Assembly (NCBI GenBank): GCA_008921705.1
Contig: VFFE01007103.1
Location: 1,605,196 to 1,669,195 of the forward strand
Length of the DNA stretch: 64,000 nucleotides
From: Burhinus oedicnemus
Taxonomy: Eukaryota > Chordata > Aves > Charadriiformes > Burhinidae
Direction of reading: 5' to 3'
In this document: positions 36,511 to 48,631 of the stretch, piece after piece
Position numbering within the stretch: position 1 is the stretch's first letter
Layout: every line of letters begins with the position of its first letter
Made by a program: the position numbers and the translations under genes
The notes under the pieces: generated by a model
Told to the model about the DNA's origin: nothing
Seen by the model: only the letters and a program-made list of their open reading frames with translations
Databases searched by the model: none

Positions 36511-37321
36511 CATGAAAAACATGAAGATTTGGCTTGAGTGAATTAACATATAACAATGAGCTGGAGGTGACTGAAAGAGTGGACTGGTGGCTTGTAAGCG
36601 CTGAATGTTAGAATTGCAGTCAGATTTTCAGTGGACTGATCATAATTGTTCATATGTCTGGTGGAGAAGGAGAGGATAAATAGGTGGAGATAGCACTGAA
36701 TTAGGGCCAGAGAAAGTGTCCGTAACAAAGTCTATGTGTTATTTATGTCTTAGTTGAGTGTCTGGCCTTGTGATTATTGTAAAAGTAGGAACAACGCTTT
36801 TGCTCTTTTGCCTGTTGTAATAGAGCAGAATGTGGGAAGTGCGTTTGTCTGTGGACAAAAGATTTCTTCTCTAGGGCTTTTGCTGCAAGATTTTTCATAA
36901 GCACTGATATACTGTGAGGGAAAGAAAAGTCAATATAACTGAACGGGATTTACACTGAATAAGTGGATTTCCAGGCTGTGGTTTCCGCATACACGGCAGG
37001 TAGCGTGCAGCATGTCTTTGAGACCCTGTTATCTCTTTCTTAACTTTCATTTTCAGGTAGAGGTTTAGTAATAAGGTGCAGAGGTAACTGCAACAAATTT
37101 TGAGGGCTGAAATGGACCATTTCTTTAATGAGTTTATTAAAAAACCAATTTGGATCTGTATTAAGCAGAACTATTTTCCTTCACACACAGTTGTAAATGG
37201 AAAGAGAAAGAGGATTCAACACAGAGCAAGCAGCAAAGGGGAAAATCTAGATAGACGTAACTGAACACAGATGAAGAGCCTTGCAGGAATGTGACATAAG
37301 CTTGCTTTCTATCTTGGGTGT

Positions 37322-37351
37322 TTTGGTTTGGTTTGGTTTGGTTTTTTTTTT
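37322..37351. repeat. (TTTGG)n followed by a T run
   Basis: Four to five pentanucleotide units TTTGG, then about ten T. It is a simple repeat with no neighbouring retroposon body recognised. Confidence 0.9.
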
Positions 37352-38582
37352 GTACAAAACCCCAGGAATTTAAGAATATGGGTAAACAAATATTTGCAAG
37401 ACATATTCTTAGAAGACAACGTATACAACTGTGTCTTGTAATTTGTAGCACTCTGTGCAGCCCCACTGCTCCCAAAATAACAGATAATTGTGGATCTGGA
37501 GTCACCAGAAGTTCAGAATTGGGCAGCATCATACTTGAGGCTTGCAAACTTTAGTGGTTAACGTTGACCTGTTTGGACCAATGAACGTGCTACTGAATTA
37601 CAAGAATTGCAAACCAAAATAGACCGAATGTTAAAAGAATGGGAAATAATTGCATCTTTAAAGTTAGAATTTGTCTTCTGGTTGTCAAGATTAATATTTA
37701 ATTCTTATTAAATACAGGCTGCATCATTGTTTGATCTAACTATCTAGACTGCTGAGAGTAGCGCAGCAGAGATCCAGTCCTATATCCATTAGGATCCAAA
37801 TCCAAGGATGAGTTTGTTTCAGTTTCTAGTTTGACATTGCCTGACTTTAATTTATGAGTCCACATGACTATTTCGCTAAAGGTCACGCTGTTTGCCATTT
37901 GTTACTTGCCTTTTCAAACACATTTCTTTTTGTCGAGGAGATGTATTTCTCGGTGGCTGCTTTTGGTGTAGCTGGAGCCAGGATGTCTGGTGATTTGCTA
38001 AACCTGGTGAGTCAGAGCTGTGGACCTTGCGTTGCTTTTGTGTTGTGAGATGGTATTGGACTGGTTCGGAGCAGTCATTCCAAAATGACCTGTTTCTTTT
38101 ATTAATTCTACTTTTTTCCTCCCCTTTCCCACCAAGTGAAAGGAAGAAAGTGAGCTGTTGCCTTGCAGACAGTGTTTATACATCCTCGGTCACCTCAGGC
38201 CACAAATGCTCCTTTTTGGGAGCTGCTGTGTGATTAACTGTGGCTCAGGCTGCCTGGATAGCATCAGCAAACATCAACCTAGCCCAGGCCACATCACTCA
38301 ACTTTTACCTGGTTTGGTAATTTCCTATCTTCAATTGATTTCCACTCACTAGGATGACTCTGTGGGCAACTGTACTGGTTCCTGGACAGAGGTTTGTGGT
38401 GAGCTATGTGGTCTGAGCTCTACGTATGCAGTGTCCGCAGCACTTTGAATCAAAGGTTCAAACGCTTGAAACCTGGTATTTCTGCCCTTGGTGATCCTGA
38501 GGCGCAACACTGTGCAGTTCGTTTCTGTATGCTATGGCTTCTCGTTCTTAGAAACACAAGAACCAAAGGGCAGGTCATTGAG

Positions 38583-38765
38583 TAGGATGGAAGGTCCAGT
38601 TCACCTGGCGTTCCGTCTCTGGCAGCAGGTGACCAGGACAGACTACAAGAAGGATAAACAACTCATGATACTCTGCCAGCACACAACAACCTGTGGGTCA
38701 TGAGCTTCCTGAGCCAGACATGTGTCTTCATCAGCTACATTATGCAAGAAGAGCCTCAGATGCCA
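38583..38765 (+). repeat. unclassified ancient amniote interspersed repeat
   Basis: The words GGATGGAAGGTCCAGTTCAC, CTGGCGTTCCGTCTCTGGCA, GCAGGTGACCAGGACAGACT, CATGATACTCTGCCAGCA, GGGTCATGAGCTTCCTGAGC and CAGACATGTGTCTTCAT follow a dispersed repeat I know from turtle, crocodile and bird genomes ('ggtccatctagcc..gtatcctgtctctgacagtggcca ... gggacttcctgagc..gaggtgtgtct'). I cannot give its family name with confidence. Open frames across it, including 38488-38703, are incidental. Confidence 0.55.
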
Positions 38766-41700
38766 GATAATTACTGTATCGATCAGAAGAGGGAAGAAAT
38801 GTAGGTCTCCAAAGTTACCTGCCAATTTCAGTAAGAGAGGAAGATTACACCAGCACTGTACACCAGTGCTATACACTAATTTTTCTCCCGTTTTCCCATA
38901 CATATGTTCTGGGTGCCGAATTTCTTCCTGGGGACAGCAACACAGATATCCCCATGTGAACTTTAGAGTATGAGAAATAGTGAAGTTTATCTAAAGAACA
39001 ATATATCAGAATTTATTGGTGCTTTGCAACTAAGATGAATAGTCATAAATATGTATGTATCCTTCTTGAGGGCAAGAAGTGGCCCAAAACTTTTACCAAT
39101 ACTGAAAAATATGTCGTGTGATTGATGCTGATCTTTGTAGGCAAATCTGTGCAAAAAACAACAACATGGTAGGTGCAGCTCATTGATCATAGATGAAAAA
39201 CTCCATAATGGAAAAGACGCAGAATGGAGACATAGGGAAGAAAGTCAATGTACAATGCCAGACTTTGGGTACATATTCCTGTTGGTAATCAACAACTTTG
39301 TATGTAATTAGCCTCCCTTGCTGTGGCAAAATGCCTGCTGATGAAAGGGGAGCTAATTGATTTACTCCGTGGATGACTTGTTATGCAAAGATGTTACTTA
39401 CTGTCATGCTTGGAAGTTGTAAAACAGCAGCTGGCCTGGGATGAAATATTGCATTGACCTTAGCAGAAAAATTGCACTAGTGAGAATGCTTTGTTATTAA
39501 TTACTGATTACAAATGATAAGAGCCTGTTTTAGATGCTGGGAAAATGACTTGAGGAGGCTTTCAGGTACAGTGTGCTTCATAGATCATTCATTGTGACAT
39601 GCTGGATGCCTTTGTAAGTCAAGAGGAATTAATCAGACAAGTATGTACAGTAACTACCAGCACTCAAGGCCAGAATTATCCCCAGGACATGCTCATTCAA
39701 GTTACTGCTGTGCATTGGGATGAATTTTTGGGCACCTGTGTTTAATAAAAGACTTGTTACCTGCATGAAATAAAAAAATACAGTCGTCACTCAAAATAGT
39801 TCAGATTTCCTTGCTAGAAAAAGAAGCAGTAGAAACACCTCTTTTTAATTTCTCCAGTCCTTGACTCGTATTTTGTTATTTTGAGAGCACATGAGTTTTA
39901 ATATAAATACTTTCTGGAGGCATAAAAGTGTGAGAAGAAGGACTTAATAATACAGGAGACGTGGCTAAAAGTGAAAGGGTTGTATGTGTTGAAGGGGAAA
40001 GAGGATAACACAGCTTTTAAAAGTGGCTATCTGTATGCGATGTGTGGAATCCCTGTTAGACAAGCACTTGGGCAGCCGGGTGGAGAGAAGACGTGGGCTC
40101 CAGTACTCTGACCTGGTGCTGTTCAGCATCAGCGAGGCTTTTTATGTTTAATTGTCTCCAAATCGGACCTCCGGTGACCTGAACCACGTTGGCTCAGTCA
40201 AATGCTTGCTCTGAACTGAGTAACATTCAAATGGGGCACCTGCCTCTTTCTCTGCATTAAGTTCCTTTTTTTTCCTTCCCCACTTGAAAGTTGTATAGCA
40301 GAAAACCTGGATAGTCATACCTCAGAATGCAGGGGGATGTGGTGGTTTGGAAGATTGGGAAGCAAAGGGCAGTGGGAGAATATCAGTGTTTGCAAATAGG
40401 TGTAATGAGGACAGATTTCTGCCACTGGCTCCTGCAGAGGCAGAATGCATCTGTCTCTCTGCGCTTTAACAAGGTCTCCAGCATCACTGGCTAAGTAGTT
40501 GCATCCCAGTATTCTCAGCCTAGACCTTATAAACTGTAGCCTCTCTGTTTATTTCTGGTGCAAGTAGTTTTTGGGCAGCTTTCTCCATTCTGTGAAGGGT
40601 AGCAACTGTGCTTGTTTAAAAATCAGCCATTTTTTTCCTGTGGTTTTTGGTTCCTAACTCTATGCAGCAGAATCATAGCCCACTTGCAACAGGGCCAGAT
40701 GATCTCTTTAAATCCAGAGAGCCCAGCTGCAACCTATCTGTCCCTGAGGGACTAATGTAACCCAATAGACATAATTATGAAAATGAGGGAATACAGACAT
40801 AAAACCTATCTACCGGTACTTGTAATTCTCATGTACTATCTAACTAATATTAAGGAGGGGCAGAAAGAGTTGTTAAATTTGCGATTATTTTCAAGAGATT
40901 AGATTCCCCAAGTCCCATTTTTATAGACTTATTGTATCTGATATAGCACCTCAAGTCCTACAAACTGACCTGTAATATTCATTGATATTGTATGTAATAT
41001 TGATATGTATTGTTCATAGACAAAGCATGATTAAAATACTGCCCCTTGAAAGATGTGGCCGCAGAAGCCGGTGTGCCTTTTGGAAATTCATGGTACTGCA
41101 GAGAGGCAGGGTGTAGAGTTTCTGTAAAAGTGTGTAAATCATTAAATCAAGCACAGGTTATTTAAGGAGGCTTTCCAAGTAAGTTTTCTCTTTGCTGAAG
41201 TTTGTGGGGAGGTGTAAGGTGGGTTGAGCTGGGTGCTGCAGTCTAATCCATATCACTTGCTTCCTCTCCGGTGGGGCTGCGCCGCATGGTTACGGACAGA
41301 GCTGAGCAAAAAGGTCAGCTGGAAAACACGCAGTTTGAAGATGACTGAAACTAGCTGTGAATTTGGGCCGAGTTCTTCCAGTAGTAGTAGCTGGGAAACG
41401 CTTGGGTTGACTTGGGATTAATCTCACAGGTGTGTGTGAGGGTAATGATGGACTTGAGGTGATTTGACCGTGCATCCCACACTTGGCAGTGGGGTGTTCA
41501 CATCATGTACATGGGTGACACAGTGCAGTGAGTGTCTTCAGTCTCTCCTGTTGATGCCCTCTTGCCTTCTGAAATTAAATAGAAGAAATGAGCAGGATTT
41601 CAGGCTGTGCTTCTTGTCATTATGATCTGAGGCTGTAACAGCTATGGTCGTTTTAAGACCTTGTGTGCTTGTCTGTTGGTCTGCTAAAACAAGGAGAAAA

Positions 41701-44700
41701 TTGTGCCTTGCTCTGTCAATCCTGTTTGTCTGATATTGTCAGACCCTTGTGACGGCAGTAATCAACAGTTCCCTGAAGCTGAAGTATGAACTGGAGGGGC
41801 CCGGGCTGTTGCTGCTGGTGGTCAGGGCGCTCTTCTAGAATTGGGAGCCGAATCCCTACAAGCAGAGGACGCCTGTCCACACATGGGTTGTTGGAGTTGT
41901 TCTTATGTTTGCTTGTTTAATCATCAGACTGAAAGATGGGTTGTTTCAGCAATCATCACCCAGGCCAGCCACACTTAAACTGCTTTTATTTACTAGTTTT
42001 CAGACCTTGCTTCTTAGTCATATGGAAGAGGTGTGGAAAGAAAAGGGAAAAAAGTATTTTTACAAGGTAATACCTCTACAGCATTTGAACACAGCAAAAG
42101 CAGTGCTTATATGGCGTATGTCTTTTTTCCCTCTATAAAAATAATACAGTAGCAATCATATTAAGGCCACTCAAGTAGATTTTTGTTGCCTAACCAACCT
42201 ATAGCAGTTGTATATCCTGGTGTGGATGGGGTCTTATGTTTGAACCATTCCTACATTTGTGGGGCAATGGCAAAATGTGGGGGCTAGAATAAAAACACTA
42301 TTTTATTTCCTTCACACAGAGACTATTGTGTGGTTGCATTGGAGGGGGCCAGTGGCTTTGTATTCTAGGATTTCCAGCATGCTGTCAGCATAGATGTTTC
42401 TGTCCATTCATAACCTTGGGAGAAAAGTGAAACCTGATCTCTTGAAAATTGGTGGCAAAACTCCTAAGCTCTAAAGAGGCTGAACTTTTAGTTAAAAGAT
42501 CTGATCCAAGGGATCAGAACTGAGCTGTAATTGCAACCATTGTTTTACCTCTCTTTTCACCATTCTACAGGTTCTATTGCACTAGAAAATGCTGAAGAGT
42601 GTAACTCTGATGCTGAAAAGATTTCCCTTTTTTTTTTTTTCTGGTAGTGACATAATAACTATAGCCAAACCAAAGAGAGTTGGCAAACTTACAGCACACT
42701 GAAGTTTATATGTATTTCTGGTGCCTGGAAAATCCAGGAAGGAGTGTTCCTTCCTTTTCGATCTTAAATCACATCTGAACAGTATTCTGCGTGTGGTTCC
42801 AGCACAGGGCTAAAAGCAAAATATTATATCCAAGCTTTAGAGGAGCAGTAAAAAATCACGTTATTCCCCCAGTCAGTTTGCCTGGCTGGACGGCAAATTA
42901 GCAGACCTCTGTAGCTATCAAATTGATGCCCTAATATAAATCTTTTCTCTTCTCCCTGTAAACGTGGCTGTGTCTTAGATCATTTCAGATGAGCATCTGG
43001 GGATTAGTAAGAGGAAGTGAATATTAATTCAATTAGAGGACAGAAGATGAACGTACAAGCTGGCGTGGGGAATTGACATCAGGAGCCGAAGTAACAAAGA
43101 CATCTCTAGCTGGGAGAGGAAAGTTTCATCTATTCAAGTCAGGCTTGGCTTTTGCCATGCATACATTTTACTTATGAAATGGTAGTTGAAGGAGTTGTAT
43201 TTACATGGCAGTATAGTTAATGTCATATTTTGGGAGCTAAGCCTTGATGCTAATAGATGGATGGAGAGCTGGAGAGCAGATGCACAGTGGTAGCTTTCAG
43301 TTCATTTTGATCCATTAAATATTCATAATAAGCTCAGCTGAAGGAGAAAAGAAATGTTTCATTGAACTGGTAAAGAGAAGCTGAAATCATTGGTATTTCT
43401 CCAAAGCGTAACGTCTTACTTAATGTAAATTGAACGAAGGTTCCTGTGGTGAAGGTGAGATGCAGTATTAGGTACTTCCACAATTGCTGCTTTCTTTCTG
43501 TAAGAGATTGTTGTGCCAGTTACATCACTCTGTAAAGTAATAGCCAAGAATGACTATTCTGAGCAGTTTGTTTAGGCACAGCAAAGGCTTTTCCCTTCTT
43601 TTTTTTCATAGCTTTGGACCTACAAAAACCTGTGTATGGACTTTCTTACATTTAAATGCCACATACTTACAGCCTGGAAACAAATCCTTCCACACTGCAG
43701 TTTCCAGGCATGGACACACTGTCACTAAGTGGATAAATCTTATATCTGTAGGCTTCTCTCGCCCCATTTGTGCATGGTTTGCTGCCAATCTGAGTCTCTG
43801 TCAGGAGAATGTAGGTGCTCTGCTCTCTACCTGATGCACGGATGTGAGTCTGCAGAGACACTTTCACCTCTGTTTCTGCACAATTTCGAGCCCACGTGGG
43901 GCTTGGCCTCTGGCAATGATTCAGGGGCTCTGGGGTAACACTAAAAACTAACGCAGTGTGCATATACAAATACGTGGTTGTGTATGTTTGAGAGTAAATT
44001 TTACACTTTAGAAAGCTGACAGTATGATGGTGGAGCACGATGCGCACAGCTAAGTCATGTCCCGCTCCCAAACGGCCTGCTAGGGCTCGCTTACGCTGCA
44101 TGCAGGGTGTCTAGCTGTAGGGATGGGAGTGTTTCCACTACTTTCTCTGCAGCTGTTTTTATCTTCTTTATTTCATGTAAACTCGGGTTAATAAACTGTT
44201 GCTGAATTTGCAACTGTGTGCAGGGGGGTAAGGTTGTCTCCTTGCCAAGCCTGCTTTTCTGTTCTTGGCATTCCTCCTCCCCATTTCCTCCAACCCTGAA
44301 GCCTCCTGCTCAGCTGATGTCCTCAGCTCTGCTCAGTCTCCCTCTCCCATTCCTATCTTTTATCTTACAAAGACAAGAATATTTTTACGTGAGTTAACTG
44401 TACGTGTTTATGGTCATGGCTTTATCAGAAAGTGGTAGGGCGAGCCAGCAAGAGAATGAGGGTGGACAGTTGATGGCAAAGCAGATAGACAGGGGAGACT
44501 TGTCCCTCTGAAAATTATGCTCTCGTTTATTTGTTTATTTTCAGTCAACTAGTGCAAAAACAAACCAGGCAAACGAAAAGATTTTTGTCTGACTGCTGGT
44601 AAAGAGAGCTCAATGTCTTCTTTTGAGTTTATAAAAAACAGTATTGCTTTTAATAGGAATGTAGAAAAAATCTTTTGTGTCAAGAAAGTAATGGCAGGCC

Positions 44701-45571
44701 AGGTCTTGTGTTTATTAAAAATGGAGGGAGCTAGGAAACTGGCAGCGCAAGATCTGTGATTTCACCTCCAACAACTTCTAAAGAAGTCATGGGAGGCTGA
44801 GATGTAAACGCATCGAAGGGCTTTGTTTTCAAAAGGGGTGTAACAGATCTCTCTGTGCATCCTGCTTACAATCCCTCAATTACACAGCTGCTGATACGTA
44901 GCAGACAGATTGGTGGAGTTTTCAAGCATCGCTTTTGTGCCTTGCTCAGAGTATCATGTCCTGGTCCTCTTTGACAGACCCACTTCAGTTTTCACTTGGG
45001 CTGTTAAGTGAGTTACTGTATGAAATATTGACGCTGAAGGAAGAAAACTGCCTTTTTACCCAAGTGTAAATGATCTTGAAACAAAATACATGGGATAAAC
45101 CAGTGTTTTCTTAGGCAGGTTTAATGAATAATTGATTTCTGCTTCTCATGACATTATCAGTGTAATTAAATCGGTGGCTGAAGAAGTAAGACAGAAGGTA
45201 TCCTCTGCTAAGACACCGAACCTCTCTATCCAACTATTGGCAAAGTACTGCCATCTGTTATTAAAGGCTGTCCTGCAGTCGTGCAGGTTCAAGATCTGTC
45301 TTGTCACTAACAAGTCAGACTTATGTAAGTACCAACATGATAAAAATCCATGTATTCAGTCAGCTTTCTGCGTCCAAAAATAAACTATATAAGCTTTCTT
45401 CCTTCCCTGCCAAACCTGCTTCTGTCTTTGGTAGCTGTGCATTGAAGTGATTCTTGCTTTGTGCAGATTGGCTTTGCGCAGCGGATGTGGGTTTTGGCGT
45501 GTGTTTCCAATGGATCTGGCACAGAACTACTGGTGGTCACTAACTTGGGTCACTCACCAAGCCTCAGTAAA
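38766..45571. other. unique non-coding sequence, no firm gene
   Basis: AT-rich sequence with one T13 run and one exon-like segment at 42004-42066 (see findings). 42880-43030 has a conserved-element look, with AATATTAATTCAATTAG. A minus-strand frame of 144 codons at 43667-44101 has no recognisable domain. Confidence 0.4.
42628..42640. repeat. T13 homopolymer
   Basis: Thirteen T residues after TTTCCC. No element body is recognised beside it. Confidence 0.9.
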
Positions 45572-45670
45572 TGGTTGCTGTTGTGATTTCTTTTGCTCCA
45601 TTAAGAAATGTGTTGAAAAATTGGAGGGGCCTGAGGAATAAGAATAGGGGATAGGAAAGCAGTCTGGATG
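45572..45670 (+). mobile_element. probable ancient CR1 scrap (ORF2 C-terminal segment)
   Basis: A roughly 100-base segment matches the same part of CR1 ORF2 as seen near 21920. It runs TGTGATTTCTTTTGCTCC, then ATTAAGAAATGTGTTG, then AAAAATTGGAGGGG. Its translation, CCCDFFCSIKKCVEKLEGPEE, follows the CR1 pattern in which an aromatic and cysteine-containing stretch is followed by KK(D)xEKLExxxR. The match fades on both sides. Orientation is +. The similarity is short and old, so chance is not excluded. Confidence 0.5.
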
Positions 45671-46634
45671 CAACTAGGCTTGGCCAGCGTGTATATCTTT
45701 AGAAAACGTACTTGTATGGGACTGTTGTTTCTTCACATGGGTTCTGTGCTGAAGAAATAGGGCATGGAGGGCAATTGCGGAAGTCACGCAAAGATAAAAC
45801 TAAAGGGGAGACCTCAGTATGTAGGTGCTGTAAATAAAGCACTCATTTGGAAATTAGAGTTATAGATTTATTACCATTAACAGCTACTGTTGCTTTATTC
45901 TGCAAGATTAATTTTTAGAAGCAGCTTCTGACTTTCCTCTAAGTAACATCTCTTGGATGCTGCAAGGGTCTCTTGGAATAACGCACTCCCTTGTGCGTCC
46001 TCACTGTCGCATGCATTAGCCTTGGATCCCTCATACATTCGAGTGCTAGAGTACGTTTTGCTGCGAAGCTACAAATCCGCATGGATTAGGAAATCTAAAT
46101 ACTGTACTGCTTGGTAGGTCAGAATGTAGGTGATGAAATGGTCCGATGTATTTTGAAAGTCAAGGGAGATCCTTTTACTGGCTCTTGCAGATGTTGGAGC
46201 AGCTCCTTGTATCGTGCGTAAGAGGAGTTTCATCCAGCGACTACTGAAGTCAGCAGAAAGACTCCTCCAGAGTTGCTTACTTTGCCTTGGGGTTGGTCCC
46301 TTAGTTGCACAGACCTAAGCAAATGCTCCATTGGCATTGGTAGCAGCTCTGATTGTGTTACAAATACTACATTGAGCAATTGGTCCCAGAGAAGTAACGT
46401 CTGTTCAGTGATACTCAGTCGTGCATGCTGCAGTCTTGTGTCTCTAAGTGTGGGAACGTTAATACTTTCGTAGGGTCACCATAACGATAATACAGTAATC
46501 ACCACCACGTCAGAGTAGCAGCAGTGGTGGCCTGGCAAGGTGCAGTTCTTGCTCCTGCTGTGCTGCAGCTGTGTTCAGCCACCGCTATCGTCCAAACTAG
46601 TTTGCACAATGAGCACACTCTCCGTTTTAATACT

Positions 46635-46775
46635 GGCTTTGCCATTAGTATTTTTTGTGCTCAGATCATTATGCCTCTGGTTCCACACTTGTAAAATGAG
46701 TTATGCCTGTTTATCTATTTCTCAGGGGCATGTTGGTGGTATAATTATTGTCTGCATAGTGTTTTGATTGTAGAA
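46635..46775 (+). mobile_element. MIR-type SINE relic with recognisable 3' tail
   Basis: GGCTTTGCCATTAG, ATTATGCCTCTGGTTCC, CACTTGTAAAATGAG, TTATCTATTTCTCAGGGGC and GTTGGTGGTATAATTATTG follow MIR from the CORE end through the 'gtaaaatggg ... acctacctcacaggg gtgttgtgaggataaat' tail in the right order and spacing. The open frame at 46540-46767 covers this relic and needs no gene to explain it. Confidence 0.7.
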
Positions 46776-48607
46776 AATGACAAGAATAATTACCGGTTAC
46801 AAGTTAAATTGTGCATCTACCAAAATTACACAGCTGCCACGAGATATATCTCTTAAATTCCTTACTTGAAGGCAAGCCAAGTATTTGGTCCTAACTATAA
46901 TGAACCTAAATCAAGATGTACCCATTTGATTTTCTGACATACCACATTGTCGCTGCAGCATCCACCAATATATACCAAGTCTGAAATGTTTGTGTAAATG
47001 ACTTCAGGGAGAGCCAGTGTTTGTGTGGAGGCCTTTATAGACCAAGGGCAAGCTTCTTCCTCATGCACAAATATGAACATGCATGTGTGTATACCCCAGC
47101 TGCCCCTGAAATTATGAGTTAGAGATGTGTGCAGTCCTGCCGACAGATTTTGTACCAGTCTAGAAAAGTCATGTTTTTGTATGCCCAATGCTTTATTATA
47201 CATACAAAATACGTACTAGTAAACCTGAATTTTGATTCTACAAGATGTACTTGCATGACTGGGTGTGGTTGGCTTTCCGTACTCCAGCTGCCCCGCTTTC
47301 AGCTGAAACAAGTAATTCTCAGTGGGAAGAGTAATTGTTTCAGCTCAAAATTAAGTGGCTAATCATTAGGAATTCAATTGGCGTGAAGTGCACAACATTA
47401 ATCATGATACGCTGATGTGTCATCGATGTGGATGTAGTGTGTACTCCACGGAAATTTGCTAATTAATGTGTGTGGGTTTTATTGGAAAGGGTTAAAGTGT
47501 GCTCTGTTGATAAGCAGGATCTGGGAGTGTCAGAGGCTGAGAACCAAGAGGTTTTCAGGAGACTGCCCTGCTGTTACCTAGTTCAGAGCACACATTAGTG
47601 AGGGCTGAAACCCTTAGAAAGGTACCTTTTTTTCTGAAATCTGATACTAAAGTTAACACTAAAGACATAGCTTGATCAAAGTAGCGTACAATGCTAAATA
47701 CTAAAATCCTGCATGCCCCGAACGTCCCTATGCCATGACCGGGGAGTCCCAGCTTGCACCAAGAGTGCAGCTGGGTTGCATGTAGCTGGGACATCGCAAG
47801 CAGGGGACAGAGATGTGGGTGCTGCTTTCAAGCAGGAGGTAGATCTGGTCCACTGTGGAGGGGGTGGACATTGCCACCTGCCTGACAACTTTCACCAGCA
47901 CCCTCAGACCCCGGAGGCATGGACCGGCTGTGATCTGCGTCCCAACAGGACCTTCTGCATCGCAGTCCTCACGCCAGAGAGCCAGAGTCCTGCACCTGCG
48001 GCTGTCTCTGCACATTCTTGCTGCTGCCTGTGTTACCCTGAGACGCTTTTGATCTCTGTTCTGGAACTACTGAAAATATGATACTGTAACATAATGAATG
48101 ATGATGAATATTAAACTGAATAGCATCTGGCTTATTCTAAATAACTTCAGATAAAATGTTGCTATTTCCCTGTATTGCGGAAAATTCCCTACTTGCTAAC
48201 CGGCATTTACTGCATGTCTCTGAAACAAAATTATTCATTGTATTCATTTGCTTTGCAGCAATGTGAACTCCCATGTTGAGAATTAAAAACAGTCTCCTCT
48301 GTTTAATGCCTGAGGGCACAAATGTAACCTGTTTAAATATCATTCTTCAATTATCCTTTGAATCATCTGCCTTCCAACTCTTCTCAGATTCCGTAAAATA
48401 CCCTTCTGACTACCTATCAAAAAAATAGTACATCTGTTCTTTCAGTTCATTTCCCTAAACTGTAATCAAGCACTGTCTGTGTAATAAAAATGAAAGAAAT
48501 GTCTAGCTGGAACGGCATTCTTCACTTTTATTATTGAAAAATACATTAATGTTCCCTTATCAAATATATCCATTTAACGAATCATTCCATTTCCTTCCAT
48601 CTTCAGC

Positions 48608-48631
48608 TTTTTTTTTTTTTTTTTAAAAAAA
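48608..48631. repeat. T17-A7 homopolymer junction
   Basis: Seventeen T followed directly by seven A. The junction is self-complementary and could form a small hairpin. No retroposon body is visible beside it. Confidence 0.95.

Noticed and set aside
44870..44930. Possible further antisense MIR (ATTACACAGCTG then GTAGCAGACAG)
   Set aside because: Only about 30 bases resemble the CORE, with no continuation on either side.
47713..48081. GC-richer stretch with overlapping frames on both strands
   Set aside because: No conserved domain, no convincing splice sites, and the frames contradict each other.
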